DNA of 64,000 nt from Boswellia sacra (lineage: Eukaryota > Streptophyta > Magnoliopsida > Sapindales > Burseraceae). The stretch spans positions 744,001 through 808,000 of the forward strand of contig SNVD02004565.1 of the NCBI GenBank assembly GCA_013180625.2, given 5' to 3'. The notes under the pieces were generated by a model that saw only the letters and a list, made by a program, of their open reading frames with translations, was not told the origin of the DNA and did no database searches. A program made the position numbers and the translations under genes. Shown piece by piece: positions 56,529-64,000 of the stretch; within the stretch, counting starts at the first letter, position 1; every line of letters begins with the position of its first letter.

Positions 56529-57746
56529 TCAGAAAAACAAGCTTGCCCAAGCACCAATGAATGCAAAGCCACCAAAAGGAGCAAGGGTAGAATACTTCCT
56601 GTCCTCAAGCAATGCAACGGTATAGCACCTAAAAGATCCCAGAGTAGCTTACTTCAAAATTGACCGATCCAATCATATTAATCAATTATAAACAAAAGAG
56701 AGAGATTGTATACTAAAAGCAGAGTGTTAAACAAGGATTTTTTAAAATAACAGTAAGGGCTCCTCAGATAGGAAATTTTGAATTAATAACAAGAAAAGAT
56801 ATGTTCTACTCTTGCATTCAGCTTATCAATACTAAAACCAGTATTGCAGAAGAGTATATAACTGTCGTTTCTAATCATTAATAAAACTCGTACCCTGATT
56901 CTTTAACTATATGCTTCAGTTTGTTGAAAAACTGAATAAAATCATGCCTGTATCATTTCAACCAATTATAATTGGACACTCATGTAAAAATTTCCGTAGC
57001 ATTTTTATATTTTTTTTTTAACTTGTTTTTGGTGCTATGACACGTTTAATATTTATTGCATACTAAAAGAACATGGAAAGGAACTTAATAAATGTACAAA
57101 ACATTTAAAAATGTAAATTCAAAGCACCCAAATTTCATAATTTGCAGCAAACATTTGCATTCAGAAGAAGAAACTTGATATAACTGAATATGAAAGAGCA
57201 TCAGAAGATGACTTACGTCCCAGAGAAGGCAAGAATTCCAGTGGTCAACAGGCCTCCAAACTGGGACAAAAGAAAAGAAAAGAGCCAAACGTCAAAGACA
57301 AGACAAGACACTTTTCTTGGTTCTATTCCCAAACATTCATAAACCAATACACTTAAGCCATGAATAATCTCCTAAAATTAAAACAGACTCACAATGTTGG
57401 GATTTTTGGTGATAGGGGCAGCAAGAAGAGCAGCTGTGTGAACCAAATGGTAAAGTGAAGCTGTTTGCCATACCTACATTTGTAATCAATTCCAACATGT
57501 AAAGATATTTAATTTGAGTTCAAAAATTAAACAAGCACGGAAAAAAGAAACCTCTTTGTAACTGGGGTTTTTGGGTTTGAAGCCATGGGCACCATATGTG
57601 CCTAAAGCAAGCGCTGCAACTCCTATTTCCAATCAAATCACAAGGTGGGTATCAATACATCAGTCCATCAAAATGAGAGAATGTACAAATAAGGTGAAAG
57701 TAATACCAGAAACTGCAGCAACTTTGTGCCAGAGTCTAGGATCCAT
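56529..57746 (-). CDS. TMEM256/DUF423 family small membrane protein
   Basis: Five exons on the minus strand (57746-57707, 57622-57552, 57473-57393, 57260-57217, 56628-56529) give 111 residues. It starts MDPRLWHKVAAVSG and continues with the family signature ALGTYGAHGFKP, the histidine-containing helix LYHLVHTAALLAAP, GLLTTGILAFSGTCY and the C-terminal GGFAFIGAWASLFF. Three or four hydrophobic segments are expected. DUF423/TMEM256 proteins are conserved from bacteria (YgdD) to man; their molecular function is not established, and the plant forms are probably in an organelle or endomembrane. All splice borders are GT-AG and the frame closes exactly. The usual family size is 110-120 residues, so the gene is complete. 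Confidence 0.92.
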
Positions 57747-59800
57747 GTTTCTTGACTTCCCCTCTTTCCTCGGTTTCAGTCTTTACAGCAGTCTCACCAT
57801 CTGTGTCCCTGTCCTCGTTTTGACGAGCGTGGAGTACCAAACGACGTCGTTTTTCACAATCATAAATATTTCTTCCGTACTCGTTTTGATTATGGCAAAA
57901 TCATATTTAATGTTGAAGCAAATTCCAATTTCTAATTTTCTAGTAACTAATATGCCATTTCAATGATAAAAGGTTATAAGTACAATCAAATGTATAAATT
58001 TTATAGGTGTAAATATTTTTCCTTTAAATATTTTATTAAACGCATCATAAACAATATTTATTAAATATGATAAGCTACCAATCACAAATCCTTAAAAGAA
58101 AAAAAAAACATGAGTTGACAAGTATTAATGGTCTAAAAATGTCAAGTTAAGAACTATTTCAATAACTATGTATTTTAACAATTTTCAATAATTTATTAAA
58201 AGTATATTTTTGTTTATCAAAGTTAAGAATAATATTACACATATATTTAATATTTTGTCTGTCAACGAACGTGATATCATTTATTTATTTACGTATCATT
58301 TTCTGTACTAAATTAGTTGATTTTGAACATTAATTATTCTAATCAATTTATAACACATTAATTGTTATATATAAAATTTATAATATTAATATTTTATATA
58401 TGAAAATATAAAATACGAAATAAAATTAAAAGAGCCACTTCATTTAATCATTATGAAAAAAAACCATATGTTAACCTGAAAGTTTTAGGCCCAAAGGCCG
58501 AAGCTGGAGAAGCTACTGTCTGGCCACGGCCATGTAGATTCGGGCCCAACACCAATAGTATGAGGCTATGAGCTTCATAATTTTTATCAATTGTAACGTC
58601 GATGTGAATGGTTTGGGCTTTATGATTCTTCATGTCCAGCGTGCTATCGACGTGATACGTGTAGGACAATACCTCAACTTTGCGTATGATAAATGTGATG
58701 GTGGGATGCATTCTGTGTATGCATCGCTTTGATACGTTTTAAATTTTGTAATTCAACCAATTTGGCGTTTAAGAATAGACAAGAATTGTTCTTGGGGCAT
58801 ACTTTGTCGTTGCATAATCAAAGTGGAGCAAAATCCAACTGAAACTCCCTTTGATTACACAATTTTTCCAACTCAGAAACAGATGGCATCCATTTTCCAA
58901 TTCTCGATAGTATTGTCAAATTAATCCTTTGTAAGCTGTCTACGCCGGACAATGACCGGGTGATGTGGGTCTGGTCTAGGGGTGTCAACTTTTAAAATTA
59001 TACTGTATCTTTACACAATTAATAAATATGTCGGATTCAGATTGAGAAAGTTCAATAGGTCAATCCGTTTAACGATACTAATAGTTAAATAAATTTTGTC
59101 AATCTTTAACTTGTAAACCCATTTAATGATATAAATTATTATATACTTAAAATATATATAAACTAAAAATTTTATATTATAATGATCAGATGGTTGATGT
59201 GGTTATGGTCCGATGGCCCTTATAGATCCAACCAAGCTGAACCTTTCTTCTCATTTACTTGAAAATGCAAATTCTCTACTCTTATCATATGAGTAGCGTG
59301 CATGCTAAGGGTAAAAGTCAACTATGGTTTATATGACAAATATTCTTATTAAACGTTCAGTGAACATTTTGGAATGCGTATTGTTAGTTTACTTTGATTT
59401 TGAAGTCATGGAGAGACAGACATGACCAAGCATGCCAATGTATTCTATTCTATGTATAAGCGTGCTTCTAAATTATAAAACTAATAAAAGTAAAAGTTTC
59501 TAAAGCAATGACTTTTAGGTTCCGAGAGAGATCCCTAATGTGGCTAAGATTTCCCCATGTTAGGCTACTTTGATGCCACTGATAATGTGTCCAATTAATG
59601 ACAACTTGTCATTAGGTTTTCTCTTATAGAATGATTGGACAGACGAACGTGATTGAAGGAATTAAATTTTGCTCTGTTGCTGGGAACACTCTGTCCATGG
59701 TTGTTTTTTTTTTTAAAGGTTCATTTTACCACAATTAGCATCTTTCACACATACAAACACACGTAAAAGCTCTAATTATTGAGATGAAAAGAAGGGAGAG
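57747..59800. other. Intergenic DNA upstream of TMEM256
   Basis: The first ~150 bases on the complement are the promoter side of TMEM256. The rest is AT-rich. A minus frame at 58451-58711 (86 codons) sits in slightly GC-richer DNA but matches nothing I recognise. A stretch at about 58975-59165 resembles AT-rich repeat DNA also seen near 62700-63430. Confidence 0.45.
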
Positions 59801-59801
59801 C

Positions 59802-59893
59802 GGACCCAGATGAGACCTAAAATGCATGAAAAGTGGACCCAAATGAGACCCAAAATGCAAAACAGAATAGGTTGTTTGGACCCAAATGAAGGT
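59802..59893. repeat. Short tandem-like repeat GGACCCAAATGAGACC
   Basis: GGACCCA(G/A)ATGAGACC(T/C)AAAATGCA begins at 59802 and 59835, and a third truncated start (GGACCCAAATGAAGG) is at 59878. Periods are 33 and 43 bases. Confidence 0.85.
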
Positions 59894-62220
59894 GGCAGTA
59901 ACTACAGGCAGAACCTTTAAACTCTGGGAAAATCAAGACAGGGACAAAAATTGCAGATGGGAGCTAATTGCAAAGGCAGAAAGTTAACACAGGCAATCAC
60001 CCCAAAGCCCAAACATGGTCGGCTAAAGGATAGTGATACGTGTAGGGAAAGTCAACAAGTCTCATTATGGCTCTCTGTTCTGTCCATTTTGGTTCTTTGA
60101 AGTTAGCAAAACTTTGAAAATGTGGTACCTTGTTTTGAAGTAAATATACCATGCGTCAATTAATCAATTTAAGCCCATTTCAAGATCTCACTTTTTTGGG
60201 GTTTTCGTGTTGGGGGACACTCCTGAGACTTGACCAATTTCATTCCCTTTCACCAACCTTCTACTTGTAATTTTGCCCTTATTAGGAATTTCTCAATTCA
60301 AGTGCCCCAATTAGTGGACTTTAATAACTTCACCAAAAGATTCATTAGTGAATCTTGCCATCTTGGGCTTTCGTAATTATACCAAATTTTGCATGAGTGG
60401 TGATGTGTTACATCTTTAATACTTGCGTACATAACTTATGTTGACAATCAGCTTAGCAAGAAAAAGCCCTGTAACACTATGTATGATGTGGCTTTACATG
60501 CCATTCTTTCTCAGCCCATGGAATCATATCAGAAATTGATGCTGGGCATGAAAGAGGGATGTTATTATCATTCTTAGCGTTGTCGGTTCACTTCCCTTGG
60601 AACATTTCACTTTTTTGGAGTCTCATTCATGTTGTAAATGTAATTTGTAGCTTTTAAGTTGTCCCCATTATTAAACTAAATCACACATAGACACGAATTA
60701 AGAAAGAAAGAAAGCATAAAGTGTTTGTGTTGTGCTGATGCTGCTGCTGCTGATGATGATATTGATGGTGGTGATTGTGATTAATTCTTTAAAAATTTGT
60801 AGAGGACAAGACAATTTGAGGTTCACTTTAACTTGACTTAAAGTTGCATCAACTTGAAGAAGGCCCAATGGCCAATCTGACACTGTAGGGACAGGTACAA
60901 GATGCCAAATTGGGGTATCAAAATGGGAGATTGAAGATAAGTCTGTGGAGTGTCATGTGGGCCATAAACTACACTCACTTTGAAGGACACAAGGAAAAAA
61001 AACAAAGATTCTTCTTATTATTCTTTTTCTGAAATATTAAATATATCTGGAAATTTGATTCCAAAAGCATGGTGTTGGGGAATCACTAGGATAGGGTTTT
61101 TCCATAATCATTATTGTATTCTAAAGAATTGTCTCTTAGTAATTTATATATATATATATATATATATACATACTTTAAAAGCGTAATTCTAATTCCATAA
61201 AAATGGGATTTAGAGTTTAGATAATTTCAATCTAATCATATGCTTTTTTCGAAAGAGTTATCATTATAATCTTTGATACTTAAATTTCTTTAGTTATCTT
61301 CAATAAACATAAATTAATATAAAATAAAAGGATGATATTAATTTGTATTCAAAGAACACTTGTTAAACTCTTTAAGATAGTATAAATTTTCTTAAAATTT
61401 GTGTATTTAATGATTTTTATATCATCTTTAAAAGAAATTATATTTTTTAAAGAAATTTATATAATTTTTAAAAAAATTTATATAATTTTTAAGAGTTTAA
61501 TATATATCTTTATGATAGATATTAAGACTACCTAAATAAATTTGTCCAGGATAGGATTGGACTGAATATATCATCGGAGAACAGAGAGAGACAATCGTGA
61601 AAGGTTGAGGTGGAAAGAGAGCTTTGTCTAACGTGCTTGAGATTCGGATCATTACTTTAGATTTTGACGTTTTCAATGACTGAATTGATTCTTATGTTTT
61701 AAAAGAACTCAATTTATACCCTAAAAATTAGCCAATGGATATGGTATCAGGTTTAAATTGTTAATTTTTAAAGCTTATGGGCATGTTATGAATTTCACAA
61801 GTGAAATTGGTAATGCATGTTAGCTGAAGTGGAAGTCACTACTTCCCACGTCATTGAAATGGCTTTTAAGTTCTAAAGAGTTTCTTTCTACGGTTCTGCT
61901 TCATCCATGTGGGTCCCTTCCAATCTATCTCCTTTTTATTGTTCCCAACATTCGCCCTTCTACTTCTTCGTTATTTACCTTCCTGCCATCCATCCCTAAA
62001 TTTCCTTCTCAGTATCCCATCGACAATCCTCATTTGCTGGTTTATATTTCATTTGTGGATACCCATCATTGCGTTGTAATAATACATGTGAAATATTATG
62101 ATAATTATATAATAATCCTTGTTGATAATATAGTTCTAACGATTAATTTTTTTGACTTATTTATTTACTTTTATAAATTTTTAATCACAAGATATAAGCC
62201 TTAAGAAATATTATACATTT
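59894..62220. other. Intergenic DNA
   Basis: No supported gene. It includes a TGC/TGA trinucleotide stretch at about 60733-60765 and a (TA)n run at 61145-61168. The frame at 61854-62204 (116 codons) is hydrophobic, AT-rich at its end and has no known relative. Confidence 0.45.
61145..61168. repeat. (TA)n microsatellite
   Basis: Twelve TA units. Confidence 0.95.
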
Positions 62221-62227
62221 TCAAAAT

Positions 62228-62440
62228 AATATTACTAGACTAATAACTCAAATATAATTTAAAGTCTATAATCTTATATGACAGTCTAAATGACAAAATT
62301 CTACTGAATTTTTATTATGTAGACTACCATATCAGATTCTATTTGAATATTAATATTAATTTTGGATTTTTACCATGAAAGATTATAGATTTTGGATTGT
62401 ATTTGAATTGTAAATGTGGCACTACTGTTTTCAAAATATT
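62228..62440. mobile_element. Fold-back (MITE-like) element, family 1, copy C
   Basis: The left half (ATATAATTTAAAGTCTATAA, then ATGACAGTCTAAATGACAAAA) resembles copy A directly. The right half, read on the complement (CATTTACAATTCAAATACAA, then TCCAAAATCTATAATC), also resembles copy A. The element therefore folds back on itself, with a non-coding AT-rich centre. Confidence 0.6.
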
Positions 62441-63999
62441 AATATTAAATTTTAAAATACATGGTAAAAATAATATTTCATTAATATACAAATATAACTA
62501 GTAAAAATTTAATATAAATGTGATTTCATATAAATTATTTTCTTATACCAAACATGATACATACGATAATCATATATAAAATTTTCATGCGGATATCTAC
62601 TAAGAGATTTATCGAACAATAAGTGAAGCATTAAAAATGTGCCAAATGAATATTTATTGAGTATGCAACTGGTCTTCCTAGCACACAATTAGGCTTTGCA
62701 AATTCTATACAACTCATTAACAGTCTGTGAACTCATTTGATAAAAACGTGTTTTATATCTAATATTATTGGATCTAGTCGTTAATGGGTTAACACGATAA
62801 AACCTATTTAATATTGAACAATGTTTGAGTTTATTTTATAAAAAATCGTTTCACATGTTCAACCTACTAATATTAAGGATAGTTTAATAAATTTATTTAT
62901 GATGCATAAAAAATATAATAAATTATAACAAATTATAGTATTTGTTCTCAAGTGTTTACAAGGATGACATTTTGGTGGAGAATATAACGAGAAAACTTAT
63001 AGAATGTCGGATTTCATTTTTAAGAGTTGTTTAATAATTGGACATTTTTAATTGTTTGTCTTAAATATACGTCAGATGGACCTTTGAATGAAGTTAGATA
63101 CAAAATTTTATTTATGTTTTTTGTATTATATTAAATTTAGATATTTCAATATAGTTTAAAATATTTGTTAAATATTACATGTGTACACTATTAATTATGT
63201 TTAAGCCTGGAATTTATATCATTCGTATAACCCATAGTATTGTCTAACTTTAAAATAAAAAATTGATCGTATAACCCATAGTATTGTCTAACTGTAAAAT
63301 AAAAAATTGATTAAATAGGTTAGATTCGAGTAACATGTTAGTTAATAATCAGGTTTAGATTTCATGATTTAGATATAATAAATTAACAAATCGAATTTAG
63401 ATTAACATAATTTAACACGATACGAATATAAAACTATATGAAATTATTTTAACAAGACATGTGCCAGGTCCACACACAATGCTGAAAGAATACTAATTGC
63501 TATTTATTAGCTGTCCACAACCAAACTTTGGCAATGAATAAAATGTAACATCAACATACAAAATATAGGATTACCACTAGTCTATCATGCTAATGTTAGT
63601 TGTTAGTTATGGATCCACTTAGTCATACATTGTAAATGCAACCGGACTCCAGTTAATACGTTAACAAAAACGTAATTTTTTTACTTTATTTATTTATTTT
63701 ATTTTATTTTATTTGCCATAGCAATGGTGGCAATAGTGTAGTTTCGAAGGAATTACTGGGCCTTGGGTGACGAAGTAAATATAATGACTCAGATATCTCT
63801 CGTATGCTCTTCGAAGTTGAGAGTATCACTTTCTATGTATGGAGTGTCTGCACTGCATTTCTCTCTTTCTCACAAACACAAACACATATGCATATCCTAA
63901 AGGCTCTGGCTTTGGCTTTGGTTTCTTGAAGTAAAGTGCCAAAGTTGAGATTCCTTAAACAAATTGGGGGTATGTGTATTATTTAATGACTTGATATTG
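62441..63999. other. AT-rich intergenic DNA to window end
   Basis: No gene supported. Phrases such as GGTTAACACGATAAAACCT (near 62787) and TTTAACACGATACGAATATA (near 63411) are typical of short non-autonomous plant DNA transposons. The CT-rich stretch at 63855-63890 could be the leader of a gene beyond the window. Confidence 0.4.
63224..63311. repeat. 44-base tandem duplication
   Basis: The unit starting CGTATAACCCATAGTATTGT is present twice head to tail, 63224-63267 and 63268-63311, with a single T/G difference. The near identity suggests a recent slippage or unequal exchange event. Confidence 0.95.
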
Positions 64000-64000
64000 A

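Noticed and set aside
58451..58711. 86-codon minus-strand frame
   Set aside because: No recognisable motif, no TATA at a useful distance, surrounded by AT-rich DNA.
61854..62204. 116-codon plus frame
   Set aside because: Hydrophobic and increasingly AT-rich; the second half is plainly intergenic composition.

Overview
This window is nuclear DNA of a dicot plant. The genes carry many GT-AG introns with T-rich tracts. The intergenic DNA is AT-rich and holds a decayed Ty1/copia element and small fold-back repeats. The proteins are plant-specific: LHCB2, an AHK2-type cytokinin receptor, OBERON, PPR proteins and an Ole e 10-like X8 protein. A woody rosid would fit, but the species cannot be fixed from the sequence alone. 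I see no operons, CRISPR arrays or prokaryotic features.

Layout, left to right. 1-4140: a broken copia retrotransposon (+) whose 5' LTR lies outside the window. 4271-6781 (+): the C-terminal four fifths of a plasma-membrane-type Ca2+-ATPase homologue. Almost every catalytic P-type ATPase motif in it has been replaced, and one frameshift interrupts it. 7781-9100 (+): LHCB2, a major light-harvesting chlorophyll a/b protein, with G-box and CCAAT promoter elements. 9732-11798 (-): a DYW-class PPR protein. 14070-16799 (+): a long P-class PPR protein. 20548-20940 (+): a small protein with an EAR-like repression motif. 23208-28913 (+): mitochondrial HSP90 (HSP90-6 type, 20 exons) with heat-shock elements upstream. 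30661-33022 (+): an OBERON1/2 PHD-finger protein. 33720-34325 (-): a short secreted FAS1 protein. About 34.4-42.6 kb is gene-poor and rich in small repeats. 43762-52784 (+): AHK2-type hybrid histidine kinase, 13 exons. 54840-55905 (+): a small X8-domain secreted protein. 56529-57746 (-): a TMEM256/DUF423 membrane protein. 57.8-64 kb has no gene I can support, only AT-rich DNA and repeats.

The genes are independently transcribed and do not form one pathway. The one meaningful linkage is HSP90-6 followed directly by OBERON, which matches the Arabidopsis order At3g07770-At3g07780 as I recall it. For the spliced genes, exon ends were placed by reading frame, GT/AG borders and family continuity. 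Each reconstructed coding length is a whole number of codons.

The most unusual object is the motif-less P-type ATPase homologue beside the copia element. Next are two fold-back (MITE-like) families with several copies each, two tandem AG splice acceptors that could add or drop one residue, and the small EAR-motif protein.
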